A stretch of DNA of 64,000 nt from Bacteroidia bacterium (GTDB lineage: Bacteria; Bacteroidota; Bacteroidia; Flavobacteriales; Flavobacteriaceae): assembly GCA_030427735.1 (NCBI GenBank), contig JAUIBP010000003.1, positions 310,001 to 374,000 of the forward strand, in the 5' to 3' direction. The notes beneath the pieces were generated by a model. It ran no database searches. It saw nothing but the letters and a program-made list of their open reading frames with translations, and was not told the origin of the DNA. How positions within the stretch are numbered: the stretch's first letter is position 1; each line of letters starts with the position of its first letter. Below, piece after piece: positions 1 to 9,401 of the stretch. The position numbers and the translations under genes are program-made.

Positions 1-2
1 CA

Positions 3-152
3 ATATTTCACACCATAAATCCAAAAAATAGAATTGAAAGTAAAGACATTCATTTAAAAATACTAACTACAACAGACTCGTCGTATACTTTTGAGTATTC
101 GTATGTTGGAGAACATAAAAAACAAAAAGGACTGGCTATAAAAACACGCTAA
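3..152 (+). CDS. C-terminal end of an unidentified protein (partial)
   Basis: The third frame is open from the window edge to a TAA at 150-152 and gives 49 residues ending in KGLAIKTR. The other two plus frames stop within the first 30 bases. The piece is polar, without a membrane segment or a motif I recognise, so no function is offered. It could be the C-terminal beta-strand region of a secreted or enzymatic protein whose body lies upstream of the window. About 160 AT-rich bases separate it from the acyltransferase gene. Confidence 0.5.
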   Translation: MFHTINPKNRIESKDIHLKILTTTDSSYTFEYSYVGEHKKQKGLAIKTR

Positions 153-311
153 ACAGTTTACCCGATATTCTGTTTTATATGATGTGTAATATCGATTTTT
201 TCACCCCTCTTAACTAATATTAAATTACTTTACATTTTAAACTTTAGGATTTTACTATATTTCTATTAAGATTGTATTTATCGATTTTTTCAGTTTTAAC
301 CAGAAATTAAA

Positions 312-1718
312 ATGCTATTCAATTCTTTAGAGTTTTTAATCTTTTTCCCAACCGTTTTTATTCTTTATTGGGCGTTTAGTAAAGATTATAAAAAGCAAAA
401 CATCATATTAGTAATTGCCAGTTATTTTTTTTATGGCTGGTGGGATTGGCGTTTTTTATCGCTTTTAATTTTTAGTTCTTTGCTTGATTATTATGTTGGT
501 ATTAAAATAGAAGATTCTAAAACAGAACACAAAAAAAACTGGTTATTAGTGAGCTTATGTTCTAATTTAGGGCTGCTAGGTGTTTTTAAATATTTTAATT
601 TCTTTACCGACTCGTTTGCCGAGTTAATGTCTGGTTTTGGCTGGCAAGTTGATGCTTTAACACTAAATATTATTCTACCTGTTGGTATTAGTTTTTACAC
701 TTTCCAAACCTTAAGTTATAGCATCGATATTTACAGGCAACAACTAAAACCAACCAAAGATCTGGTTGCCTTTTTTACCTATGTGAGTCTTTTTCCGCAA
801 CTAGTAGCAGGCCCTATCGAGCGCGCTTCAAATTTAATTCCGCAAATAGAAAAACATCGCACATTAAATTCAACCTTAATCAGAACAGGTGTTTTTCAAG
901 TTTTTATCGGTTTATTCCGGAAAATAGCAATTGCAGATAATTTAGGTATTTATGTCGATACTGTTTATGCGAATAACGACATACATAATGCATCTACACT
1001 TACAGTAGCGACTATCTTTTATGCCTTTCAAATTTATTATGATTTTTCTGGTTATTCTGATATTGCGATTGGTACAGCTAAATTGCTTGGTTTTAAATTT
1101 AACCAAAACTTTAATTTACCTTACTTCTCCAGATCTTTAACGGAATTCTGGAGGCGTTGGCACATGTCTTTATCGTTTTGGTTAAGAGACTACCTGTATA
1201 TTTCTCTCGGTGGAAACAGAAAAGGAATAGTTATTACTTACCGTAATTTATTACTGACTATGCTTTTAGGCGGGCTATGGCACGGTAGCTCCTGGAACTT
1301 TGTAATATGGGGCGGTATTCATGGGCTGTTTTTAAGCTTTGAAAAATATATATTCTCGACATTCAAAATAAAAACATTTAATGCGTTTGGGTATGTCTAC
1401 ACCTTTGCGGTCGTAGTTTTTTCATGGATTTTCTTTAGAGCTCAGGATTTTCACTCTGCGTCTAACATTGTACATAAAATAGTTAGCTTGCAATTTGGTA
1501 CGCTGTTTATTGGCAACATCAATACATTTGTTAACGGCTTATTGTTGTTATGCATTGGGCTATGTTTTGATTTAAATTTATTTAAGTCTGATATTGCTCT
1601 AGAAAATTATGGTGTAAAATTCAACACACTAAAACTCTCATTATTTGTATCTGTTTTAATAATTATGCTTTGTTTATTTTACTCTACAAGCGAAAACTTC
1701 ATTTATTTTCAATTTTAA
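312..1718 (+). CDS. MBOAT family O-acyltransferase (AlgI-like)
   Basis: This 468-residue polytopic membrane protein matches the AlgI/DltB branch of the MBOAT family, which passes acyl groups (usually acetyl) across the membrane onto exported glycans. The signature is clear: WRRWH at residues 280-284, then LRDYLYISLGG, then the WHG motif with the invariant His at 324, and a second His at 337. Length is normal for AlgI. It starts with ATG and is followed after only 3 bases by an SGNH-like gene, the usual partner arrangement of AlgI/AlgJ-type systems. Which polysaccharide is acylated cannot be told from here; no glycan biosynthesis genes are adjacent. Confidence 0.9.
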   Translation: MLFNSLEFLIFFPTVFILYWAFSKDYKKQNIILVIASYFFYGWWDWRFLSLLIFSSLLDYYVGIKIEDSKTEHKKNWLLVSLCSNLGLLGVFKYFNFFTDSFAELMSGFGWQVDALTLNIILPVGISFYTFQTLSYSIDIYRQQLKPTKDLVAFFTYVSLFPQLVAGPIERASNLIPQIEKHRTLNSTLIRTGVFQVFIGLFRKIAIADNLGIYVDTVYANNDIHNASTLTVATIFYAFQIYYDFSGYSDIAIGTAKLLGFKFNQNFNLPYFSRSLTEFWRRWHMSLSFWLRDYLYISLGGNRKGIVITYRNLLLTMLLGGLWHGSSWNFVIWGGIHGLFLSFEKYIFSTFKIKTFNAFGYVYTFAVVVFSWIFFRAQDFHSASNIVHKIVSLQFGTLFIGNINTFVNGLLLLCIGLCFDLNLFKSDIALENYGVKFNTLKLSLFVSVLIIMLCLFYSTSENFIYFQF

Positions 1719-1721
1719 AAC

Positions 1722-2660
1722 ATGTTAAAACCAAATATTATACTTGTTCTTAAATTAACTGTACTTGTGCTTTCTATAAGTTACCTTGTAGATAAGGTTA
1801 TTTTTTATAGTCTAAATACGCTTAGCGATAACGTTATGACTGGTCAGAGCATCGGTAAATTAAATCAATTTTTAACAGTTAAAGACTCGGTTGATTGTGT
1901 TGTTTTAGGAAACTCTAGGGCAAACCACCATATAGATGTATCGCTTCTAAATACAAGTGCATATAATATGGGGATAGATGGTACAGGTATTGCTTATATT
2001 AGTGCTTTAACACATAGTTTAGACAAGCAACACAACCAACTTGTATTGGTGCATATAGACACCAAAGATTTTTTTGATTTGAATTATAATGGATCGGATA
2101 TAAAAACATTATCCGCTAAATTCAATAGAGACAAAAATATTACAGCTTCCCTTAAACAATCGGGATTAATCTCTCCATTACAATATTTTTATTACACTAT
2201 AAACTACAATAATAAACTAACAGGAATACTAAAAAATTACTTTCAACCTAGTTATAATTACCAAATGTATAATGGTTTTGATCCTTTAATATTATCGGAA
2301 GATCAACAAAAAATACGCGATGAAATTTTACTAAAACAAGAAAATGAAGAATGCTCTCAGCTAACTACAATTAACCCTATAGCTTTAAACTATCTTGAAC
2401 ACATAAAAGAAGATGCTGAACAAGAAAACAAAACCTATATATTTATAACTTCTCCTATTTATAACGACACTTGTCCTGAAGACAATTTGAAGTTAAAAAA
2501 ACTGCTTACAGAAGCGGGACTAACCTATTGGGATTTCAGTAATTTATTTAAAGATTTAAACGACACATCGCTCTGGAAAGACGAAACACATATGAGTGCG
2601 TTTGGAGCAGAACAATTTACCTTACACCTTAAACAAAAATTAGAATCGATATCTTATTAG
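1722..2660 (+). CDS. SGNH-hydrolase-like protein, partner of the MBOAT acyltransferase
   Basis: The 312-residue protein has one N-terminal membrane anchor (about residues 7-25) followed by an extracytoplasmic domain. Two motifs fit the SGNH/GDSL fold used by AlgJ/AlgX/DltD-type partners: GNSRA at 63-67 with Ser65 as candidate nucleophile, and D287-E-T-H290 near the C-terminus as candidate Asp/His of the triad. Known MBOAT systems use such a protein to complete transfer of the acetyl group to the glycan outside the membrane. That role is inferred from the gene pair; overall similarity to any named family is weak. Its TAG stop directly abuts the stop of parC on the other strand. Confidence 0.65.
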   Translation: MLKPNIILVLKLTVLVLSISYLVDKVIFYSLNTLSDNVMTGQSIGKLNQFLTVKDSVDCVVLGNSRANHHIDVSLLNTSAYNMGIDGTGIAYISALTHSLDKQHNQLVLVHIDTKDFFDLNYNGSDIKTLSAKFNRDKNITASLKQSGLISPLQYFYYTINYNNKLTGILKNYFQPSYNYQMYNGFDPLILSEDQQKIRDEILLKQENEECSQLTTINPIALNYLEHIKEDAEQENKTYIFITSPIYNDTCPEDNLKLKKLLTEAGLTYWDFSNLFKDLNDTSLWKDETHMSAFGAEQFTLHLKQKLESISY

Positions 2661-5273
2661 TTAAAACAAGGTAGGTTGATCATCATCCTTTTTAGTAGCG
2701 GAATCCTTTTCTCCTAAAGTTTCTTCATCAACCACATCTAAATCGTCTGCATGCACTTCTTCTGGCGACTCGAAAGGTAATGGGTCTAACAAATTAATTT
2801 GTTTAACCTTGTCTGTAGTTAATTGATTACCTAAAGCTTTTATACCCTTAACAGCTATGAATTCCTCTAAATTAACAGTCTGGTTTTCTTTTTGATCTTT
2901 ACCGCGTTCTTTGCCAAAAACAATTTCGGCTACCGGTAACCAGTCCGTAGAAACAATTTCTAATTGCGATTTTTCATGATCTGAAATGAAACGCTCTTCC
3001 TTGTTTTCGTTTTCAATTAAAAAACGTTTTACATAATAGCGCTCTTTTTCACCATCAAAATAAACGGCCGAAATTGGTTTGTTTGGCGTCCATTTTTCCA
3101 ATACAATCATATCCGAATCAAAATGCGTTGTCAATTCTGGTAAAATAGTTTTAACGACACCAGATTGAGTAATGATTAAAATTCGATCTTCTCCTCTAAA
3201 CTCACCTAATAATTCACCACGCCCATCAACATTTAAACGTTGTACGGTATCGTCAAACCATATTTTTCTTGGCTTTAGTGTAGAAACGCCTTTTTCTTTC
3301 AGTTCTACTTTTTTTATAGGATATTTAGTTACTAAATTCCCTTTAGACGCGCGACCTTTGATTAAAATATCAGAGAAGTCGACATCCCACTTCAACTTTT
3401 TAACACTACCAACCTGTCGTAATAAGATGGTTACCACTTCGGCTTCACCATTAGGGTTCGCTGAAAAATATAGGCTAGTGGACCCTTTTGCTCCATTGGT
3501 TAAATCGTATTCTTTATCGCGTGTAATAGCCGTTACATTAAAGCGTTTAATGTATGATGGCCCTTTAGCGCCATCGCGGTAAATCATATTATAAATCGTG
3601 CGTTTATCTTTCTTTTTAAATACAGCCACATGAATGATGTCTTTGCCAACAAAGGTTTTTGCATCTACTTTAGTTACCATCATTTGTCCATTTTTTGTAA
3701 ACACAATAATATCGTCTATATCGCTGCAATCGCCAACATACTCGTCGCGTCTTAAAGAAGTTCCTACAAAACCTTCTGCTCTATTTACATACAATTTTGT
3801 ATTTCTAATTACCACTTTAGTTGCATCTACATCATCAAAAATTCTAATTTCTGTTTTACGTTCACGTCCTGCACCATAATCTTTTTTCAATCTCGAAAAA
3901 TACGCTATCGCATAATCTATTAGATGCGCTAAGTGATGCTTTACTTGAGCTATTTCTTCATCTAAAGCATCAATTTTTTGCTGTGCTTTATCGATATCGA
4001 ATTTAGAAATACGCTTAATTCGTATTTCTGTTAAACGCACTATATCGTCTTCGGTTATGGCACGTTTTAGATGTTTAATATGTGGTTGAAGACCTTTATC
4101 TATCGCTTGAATAACACCCTCCCAGGTTTCTTCTTCTTCAATATCGCGATAAATTCTATTTTCAATAAAAATACGTTCTAACGATGCAAAATGCCATTGC
4201 TCTTCTAACTCTCCTAATTTAATTTCGAGCTCACTTTTTAAGAGCTGGACCGTATTGTCTATAGAACGACGCAACATTTCGGAAACACCTACAAACAAGG
4301 GTTTATTATCCTCGATCACACAACCCAATGGCGAAATAGAACTTTCGCAACTTGTAAATGCGTACAACGCATCGATAGTTTTATCGGGAGAAATTCCTGC
4401 TGGTAAATGCACTAAAATCTCTACATCTGCAGAAGTATTATCTTCTATTTTTTTGATTTTAATTTTCCCTTTATCGTTTGCCTTTAAAACAGAATCGATT
4501 AAAGTAGATGTGTTTGTACCATAAGGGATTTCGGTAATAACAAGGGTGTTTTTATCTAATTGCGAAATTTTTGCGCGAACGCGAACTTTTCCGCCTCGCA
4601 TACCATCGTTATAATTTGTAAAATCGGCAATACCTGCTGTAGGGAAATCGGGTAAAATGGTAAAGCGTTTTCCTTTTAAATGTTTTATTGAAGCATCTAT
4701 AAGCTCGATAAAATTATGAGGTAAAATTTTTGTGGATAATCCTACGGCAATTCCTTCGCCACCTTGCGCCAAAAGTAACGGAAACATTACTGGCAAATTA
4801 ACAGGTTCTTTTCTACGTCCGTCGTAAGACGCTTGCCATTCGGTTATTTTTGGATTGTAAACTACATCTAAAGCAAATTTAGACAAACGCGCTTCAATAT
4901 AACGCGAAGCAGCTGCGCCATCGCCTGTTAAAATATTCCCCCAGTTTCCCTGAGTGTCTATCAAGAGGTCTTTCTGACCGATTTGCACCATGGCATCGGC
5001 AATACTGGCATCGCCATGCGGATGATATTGCATGGTATGCCCTACAATATTGGCTACTTTATTATAACGACCATCGTCGAGGTCTTTCATAGAATGCATA
5101 ATTCTACGCTGTACAGGTTTAAAACCATCTTCAATTGCAGGTACAGCACGCTCTAAAATTACATACGATGCATAATCTAAAAACCAATCTTTGTACATAC
5201 CAGTTACTCTGGTAATACGTTCCTGTTCTTCTGGTATATTATTTTCTAAATCGTCGTTATCGATATCAGCCAT
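2661..5273 (-). CDS. parC: DNA topoisomerase IV subunit A
   Basis: This is the 870-residue breakage-reunion subunit of a type IIA topoisomerase, which decatenates chromosomes with ParE. The catalytic Tyr is Y125 within AASRYIE. The quinolone pocket reads HPHGDASIAD, so Ala89 sits where E. coli GyrA has Ser83 and Asp93 where it has Asp87. A C-terminal beta-pinwheel region and an acidic tail ending in DDDQPTLF follow. Gene order on this strand is parE, a small membrane gene, parC, with 6 bases before this ATG. GyrA is the alternative, but the direct linkage to a topo IV-type B subunit favours ParC. Confidence 0.93.
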   Translation of the reverse strand: MADIDNDDLENNIPEEQERITRVTGMYKDWFLDYASYVILERAVPAIEDGFKPVQRRIMHSMKDLDDGRYNKVANIVGHTMQYHPHGDASIADAMVQIGQKDLLIDTQGNWGNILTGDGAAASRYIEARLSKFALDVVYNPKITEWQASYDGRRKEPVNLPVMFPLLLAQGGEGIAVGLSTKILPHNFIELIDASIKHLKGKRFTILPDFPTAGIADFTNYNDGMRGGKVRVRAKISQLDKNTLVITEIPYGTNTSTLIDSVLKANDKGKIKIKKIEDNTSADVEILVHLPAGISPDKTIDALYAFTSCESSISPLGCVIEDNKPLFVGVSEMLRRSIDNTVQLLKSELEIKLGELEEQWHFASLERIFIENRIYRDIEEEETWEGVIQAIDKGLQPHIKHLKRAITEDDIVRLTEIRIKRISKFDIDKAQQKIDALDEEIAQVKHHLAHLIDYAIAYFSRLKKDYGAGRERKTEIRIFDDVDATKVVIRNTKLYVNRAEGFVGTSLRRDEYVGDCSDIDDIIVFTKNGQMMVTKVDAKTFVGKDIIHVAVFKKKDKRTIYNMIYRDGAKGPSYIKRFNVTAITRDKEYDLTNGAKGSTSLYFSANPNGEAEVVTILLRQVGSVKKLKWDVDFSDILIKGRASKGNLVTKYPIKKVELKEKGVSTLKPRKIWFDDTVQRLNVDGRGELLGEFRGEDRILIITQSGVVKTILPELTTHFDSDMIVLEKWTPNKPISAVYFDGEKERYYVKRFLIENENKEERFISDHEKSQLEIVSTDWLPVAEIVFGKERGKDQKENQTVNLEEFIAVKGIKALGNQLTTDKVKQINLLDPLPFESPEEVHADDLDVVDEETLGEKDSATKKDDDQPTLF

Positions 5274-5279
5274 TAATCG

Positions 5280-5762
5280 TTATCCTTTATTTTCGCTATT
5301 ATTTTTCACCATTTTACTTAAAGACTGTCTTACATATTTACGTTTTTTTCGGTTAACCAACGTAATATTAAACTGTTCTTTTATTGTATGTCCCGAAGCC
5401 GTTTTTAAATACAAGGCCAAGGATTTATATATCACATAATTATTAAACTTAAACGCCTTTAGGTCTGATTTCTCGAATTCAATTTCGTGAGTTCTAAAAC
5501 TAAATTTATCGGGTAACAATAAACCTTTATTGGTTACTACAACCTTTACCCCATCGCTATCGTATTCAAAATATCGAGCAATTAAATATACAGCAAAAAA
5601 TAAGGCGACAAAAACTAAAAATATAACTAAAAATGTTAGTGTTGCATTTGTTGTTAAATCTTTAAAAGCACTAAATACAGTAGCTAAAACTATAGCCAAA
5701 ACGATTAAGATAAAATAAACCGAAATAATAATTTGTTTTACTTTGCCGTTATCTGTTCTCAT
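5280..5762 (-). CDS. Conserved small membrane protein between parE and parC
   Basis: This is a 160-residue protein with two adjacent hydrophobic segments near the N-terminus (about residues 11-30 and 40-62), followed by a basic cytoplasmic domain with a run rich in Lys/Arg around NRKKRKY. The start overlaps the end of parE by 14 bases and the stop lies 6 bases before parC, so it is almost certainly co-translated with topoisomerase IV. I do not recognise a functional family. The two-TM plus PH-like beta domain layout is only a guess at architecture. Confidence 0.8.
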   Translation of the reverse strand: MRTDNGKVKQIIISVYFILIVLAIVLATVFSAFKDLTTNATLTFLVIFLVFVALFFAVYLIARYFEYDSDGVKVVVTNKGLLLPDKFSFRTHEIEFEKSDLKAFKFNNYVIYKSLALYLKTASGHTIKEQFNITLVNRKKRKYVRQSLSKMVKNNSENKG

Positions 5763-7617
5763 TAGCCTCTTCTACTAAATCTATTTCTACTTTTAAATTA
5801 TTGATAATGAATTTCTGGCGAGAAGGTGTATTTTTCCCCATATAAAACTCTAGTAATTCTTCGATAGACATATCCTTATCTAGCATTACAGGTTCTAGCC
5901 TAATATCATCGCCTATAAAATGTTTGAATTCATCTGGAGAAATTTCACCTAGTCCCTTAAATCGGGTAATTTCTGGCTTGGGTTTTAATTCTTCTATAGC
6001 ATTAATACGTTCTATTTCGGAATAACAATAAATGGTTTTCTTTTTATTACGAACCCTAAATAATGGCGTTTGCAAAATATACAAATGGCCTTCTTTAATT
6101 AATTCTGGAAAAAACTGAAGGAAAAATGTGATTAATAACAAACGAATATGCATACCGTCTACATCGGCATCAGTAGCGATTACAATATTGTTATATCGTA
6201 AATCCTCCATGGATTCCTCTATATTTAAAGCGGCCTGCAATAAATTAAACTCTTCGTTTTCGTAAACAATTTTCTTGCTCATTCCGTAAGAGTTTAACGG
6301 TTTCCCGCGTAAACTAAACACGGCTTGTGTATTTACATCGCGCGATTTAGTAATGCTTCCCGATGCAGAATCTCCCTCGGTAATAAATAAAGTCGATTCT
6401 AAATTGCGCTCGTTTTTAGTGTCGCCAAAATGCACGCGGCAATCTCTTAATTTTTTATTATGAAGACTAGCCTTCTTTGCACGGTCTTTGGCCAATTTTC
6501 TAATCCCAGACAATTCTTTACGTTCGCGTTCTGCTTGAAGAATTTTACGCTGAATTTTATCGGCAGAGTCCGGGTTTTTATGAAGATAATTATCTAAATA
6601 GGTTTTAACAAAATCGTTAACATAGGTTCTCACTGTTGGCAAATCGCCTCCCATATCTGTAGACCCTAATTTGGTTTTGGTCTGACTCTCGAAAACAGGC
6701 TCCATAACCTTTATGGCAATAGCCGAAACTACAGATTTTCGAATATCTGAAGCATCATAATTTTTACCATAAAACTCTCTTACTGTTTTTACCAAAGCCT
6801 CTCTAAAAGCAGCTAAATGCGTACCTCCCTGGGTGGTGTTTTGCCCATTAACAAACGAATGGTATTCTTCGGAATATTGTGTTTTACTGTGTGTTAAGGC
6901 AACCTCTATATCATCGCCCTTTAAGTGAATTATAGGGTAAACCATATCCGATTCATTAATATTTTCACTTAACAAATCTTTTAAGCCGTTTTCGCTATAA
7001 TATTTTTCGCCATTAAAAACTATGGTTAATCCTGGATTTAAGTACACATAGTTTTTAAGCATTTTTTCGACGTACTCATTTCTAAATTTATAATTTTTAA
7101 ATATAAGCTCGTCCGGAACAAACGATACTTTTGTCCCTTTTCGTCTGGTAGTTTCTTCAAGAAATTCTTGATTGGTTAAATTTCCTTGTTCAAATTCTGC
7201 CGCAGCCGATTGACCATCTCTATTAGATTCAACTCTAAAATAAGCCGATAAAGCATTTACCGCTTTCGTACCGACTCCATTTAATCCAACCGATTTTTTA
7301 AACGCACGCGAATCGTACTTACCACCGGTATTCATTTTAGAAACCACATCTACAACTTTACCCAAAGGAATACCACGACCATAATCGCGTACAATAACTT
7401 TATTACCTTGGATAGAGATTTCTATGGTTTTACCTGCTCCCATGACGTATTCGTCTATGGAATTATCTAAAACTTCTTTTAAAAGAATATAAATACCGTC
7501 GTCTGGAGAAGAACCATCACCTAGCTTACCAATATACATTCCGGGACGCATGCGAATATGTTCTTTCCAGTCTAAAGAGCGTATATTATCTTCTGTATAA
7601 TTGGTTTGGTCTAGCAT
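5749..7617 (-). CDS. parE: DNA topoisomerase IV subunit B
   Basis: This is the 622-residue ATPase subunit of topoisomerase IV. The GHKL ATP site is visible: E48 and N52 in [10 protein letters not shown], then [10 protein letters not shown], then the [14 protein letters not shown] lid. The TOPRIM part carries [10 protein letters not shown] and [12 protein letters not shown], the Mg2+-binding acidic residues used in cleavage. Length matches bacterial ParE rather than the longer GyrB, which carries an insert. It is the first gene of the parE - membrane protein - parC operon. No clear Bacteroidota -7 element was found in the 128 bases upstream. Confidence 0.93.
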   Translation of the reverse strand: MLDQTNYTEDNIRSLDWKEHIRMRPGMYIGKLGDGSSPDDGIYILLKEVLDNSIDEYVMGAGKTIEISIQGNKVIVRDYGRGIPLGKVVDVVSKMNTGGKYDSRAFKKSVGLNGVGTKAVNALSAYFRVESNRDGQSAAAEFEQGNLTNQEFLEETTRRKGTKVSFVPDELIFKNYKFRNEYVEKMLKNYVYLNPGLTIVFNGEKYYSENGLKDLLSENINESDMVYPIIHLKGDDIEVALTHSKTQYSEEYHSFVNGQNTTQGGTHLAAFREALVKTVREFYGKNYDASDIRKSVVSAIAIKVMEPVFESQTKTKLGSTDMGGDLPTVRTYVNDFVKTYLDNYLHKNPDSADKIQRKILQAERERKELSGIRKLAKDRAKKASLHNKKLRDCRVHFGDTKNERNLESTLFITEGDSASGSITKSRDVNTQAVFSLRGKPLNSYGMSKKIVYENEEFNLLQAALNIEESMEDLRYNNIVIATDADVDGMHIRLLLITFFLQFFPELIKEGHLYILQTPLFRVRNKKKTIYCYSEIERINAIEELKPKPEITRFKGLGEISPDEFKHFIGDDIRLEPVMLDKDMSIEELLEFYMGKNTPSRQKFIINNLKVEIDLVEEANENR

Positions 7618-7690
7618 AAAATTGAAATGATGAGTTGCTAATATAATATTTCGCTATTAAAAACGAAATAGAAACACTAGTATTTATTAA

Positions 7691-7720
7691 CAAAAAAAGC
7701 CAATGTTTTTCACATTAGCT
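7691..7720 (-). terminator. Intrinsic terminator after ychF
   Basis: A 9-bp stem (7698-7706 with 7712-7720, one mismatch) and a 5-base loop are followed on the minus strand by a run of seven U. It sits 25 bases past the ychF stop and before parE. Confidence 0.7.
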
Positions 7721-7745
7721 CCCTTTATTGTAAGATTCAAAAATG

Positions 7746-8840
7746 TTATACATTGAATAAGAAATGCATAACATCGCCATCTTTTACGATGTAATTTTTT
7801 CCTTCAACACGCATTTTCCCAGCTTCTTTAACTTTCGATTCGCTACCATAGGCTACGAAATCGTCGTAAGCGATTACTTCTGCTCTAATAAACCCTTTTT
7901 CGAAATCGGTATGAATTACGCCTGCAGCTTGTGGTGCAGTCGCACCTATATCGACTGTCCAAGCACGCACCTCTTTAACACCTGCTGTAAAATAAGTTTG
8001 CTGATTTAATAATTTATATGCCGAACGAATTAACTTTGAAGATCCAGGCTCATCTAAACCGATGTCTTGTAAAAACATTTGACGCTCTTCGAAGTCGTCT
8101 AACTCATTAATATCGGCTTCCGTACCAACTGCCAACACTAAAACTTCTGCATTCTCGTCTTTCACCGCTTCTTTCACCTGCTCTACATAAGCATTCCCTG
8201 TATTGGCAGAACCTTCATCTACATTACACACATACATTACTGGTTTTGCAGTAATAAATTGAGAAGGCGCTACAAATTCGTTGTATTCGTCTTCTTCAAA
8301 CGCTACAGCTCTAATCGAAACACCTGCTTCTAAATTCGATTTTATTTTCAACAAACAAGCTTCTTCTTTTTGTGCTTCTTTATTTCCTGTCTTTGCAGCA
8401 CGCTTTACTTTTTCAAGTTTTTTATCTACAGTTTCCAAATCTTTTAACTGCAATTCCATATCGATGGTTTCCTTATCACGAATCGGATTCACATTCCCAT
8501 CTACATGCACAATATTATCATTATCAAAACAACGCAGCACGTGCAATATAGCGTCTGTTTCTCTAATATTAGCCAAGAATTGATTTCCCAAACCTTCACC
8601 TTTACTTGCACCTTTTACCAAACCAGCAATATCTACAATTTCTACGGTTGCAGGAATAACACGCTCTGGATTAACTAACGATTCTAGCTTTTGAAGTCTT
8701 GGATCTGGTACATTTACCACACCAATATTAGGCTCGATAGTACAAAACGGAAAATTTGCACTTTGCGCCTTAGCATTAGACAGACAGTTAAATAAAGTTG
8801 ATTTTCCTACGTTTGGTAATCCTACTATTCCAGCTTTCAT
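7746..8840 (-). CDS. ychF: Redox-regulated ATPase YchF (OLA1 family)
   Basis: This 364-residue TRAFAC-class P-loop protein binds the ribosome and hydrolyses ATP rather than GTP. It shows the G1 loop GLPNVGKST at residues 7-15 and FPFCTIEPN in switch [20 protein letters not shown] follows in switch II. NVDE stands in place of the NKxD guanine motif, the known cause of ATP preference. The C-terminal TGS domain carries the usual [11 protein letters not shown] ending. Length is standard (363-364). It is a single-gene unit bounded by terminators on both sides; a TACATTTG -7 element lies at 8895-8902. Confidence 0.96.
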   Translation of the reverse strand: MKAGIVGLPNVGKSTLFNCLSNAKAQSANFPFCTIEPNIGVVNVPDPRLQKLESLVNPERVIPATVEIVDIAGLVKGASKGEGLGNQFLANIRETDAILHVLRCFDNDNIVHVDGNVNPIRDKETIDMELQLKDLETVDKKLEKVKRAAKTGNKEAQKEEACLLKIKSNLEAGVSIRAVAFEEDEYNEFVAPSQFITAKPVMYVCNVDEGSANTGNAYVEQVKEAVKDENAEVLVLAVGTEADINELDDFEERQMFLQDIGLDEPGSSKLIRSAYKLLNQQTYFTAGVKEVRAWTVDIGATAPQAAGVIHTDFEKGFIRAEVIAYDDFVAYGSESKVKEAGKMRVEGKNYIVKDGDVMHFLFNV

Positions 8841-8894
8841 TTTTATTACAAAGAATTATATTAAAGTTTAAACCACACTTGGTTTTAGCGATTG

Positions 8895-8902
8895 CAAATG
8901 TA
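8895..8902 (-). promoter_or_regulatory. -7 element of the ychF promoter
   Basis: TACATTTG on the minus strand matches TAnnTTTG and lies about 55 bases before the ychF ATG. No good -33 TTTG is found at the expected distance, so this is a partial match. Confidence 0.4.
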
Positions 8903-8930
8903 AGTAATTATCTGAAGTTATAACATAAAA

Positions 8931-8955
8931 AAATCCCGAGGAAAACTCGGGATTT
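8931..8955 (-). terminator. Intrinsic terminator after the ferredoxin gene
   Basis: A perfect 10-bp stem (8931-8940 with 8946-8955) encloses a 5-base loop. The minus strand continues into a U-rich tail, 23 bases past the ferredoxin stop. Confidence 0.9.
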
Positions 8956-8977
8956 CAATTTTATTTACAGCTTCAAA

Positions 8978-9334
8978 TTAATGACCATCTGGGTGCATAA
9001 AGCGCTGTTTACCTAACAATTCTTCTTCTGTCTCTTCATGATCTTCGTCTGGAACACAACAATCTACTGGACAAACCGCAGCACACTGTGGCTCTTCATG
9101 AAACCCTTTACACTCGGTACATTTATCTGGAACAATATAGTAAATCTCGTCGCTTACAGGCTCTTGTGCTTCATCGGCATCTACTTCTTTACCGTTTGGC
9201 AACACAACATTACCTTCTAAACTTGTTCCGTCTTTATATCTCCAATCGTCTGCACCTTCATATATTGCAGTATTTGGGCACTCTGGTTCACAAGCCCCAC
9301 AATTTATACATTCGTCTGTTATAATAATTGCCAT
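8978..9334 (-). CDS. 4Fe-4S dicluster ferredoxin
   Basis: This is a 118-residue soluble ferredoxin. The first cluster motif is C9-x2-C12-x2-C15-x3-C19 followed by Pro. The second is [18 protein letters not shown], which has the longer spacing typical of the low-potential 2[4Fe-4S] ferredoxins of this phylum. An acidic tail follows. Acidic residues dominate, as expected for an electron carrier; its partner enzymes cannot be identified from context. A strong promoter lies at 9363-9394 and a terminator directly downstream, so it is monocistronic. Confidence 0.93.
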   Translation of the reverse strand: MAIIITDECINCGACEPECPNTAIYEGADDWRYKDGTSLEGNVVLPNGKEVDADEAQEPVSDEIYYIVPDKCTECKGFHEEPQCAAVCPVDCCVPDEDHEETEEELLGKQRFMHPDGH

Positions 9335-9357
9335 AGCATTTTCTTTTTCTAACTTTG
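9328..9357 (+). promoter_or_regulatory. Promoter of the acyl-CoA reductase gene
   Basis: TTG at 9328-9330, a 19-base spacer and TAACTTTG at 9350-9357 match the Bacteroidota housekeeping consensus. The predicted start near 9364 leaves a leader of about 38 bases. It overlaps the 5' part of the divergent ferredoxin transcript. Confidence 0.65.
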
Positions 9358-9362
9358 TCGAA

Positions 9363-9394
9363 CAAAAATAAAGCCAAAACCTTTCATAACCAAA
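9363..9394 (-). promoter_or_regulatory. Promoter of the ferredoxin gene
   Basis: On the minus strand TTTG (9394-9391), a 20-base spacer and TATTTTTG (9370-9363) fit the consensus very well. The predicted start near 9356 gives a leader of about 22 bases. It interlocks with the opposing promoter at 9328-9357. Confidence 0.7.
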
Positions 9395-9401
9395 TTAGAA
9401 A

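Noticed and set aside
3172-3582. Open frame of 136 codons on the plus strand inside parC
   Set aside because: It lies fully antisense to a conserved enzyme, has no promoter or family match, and reflects codon bias of the opposite strand. Similar antisense frames over rny, gapA, tamB, uxuA and the final lipoprotein gene were dropped for the same reason.
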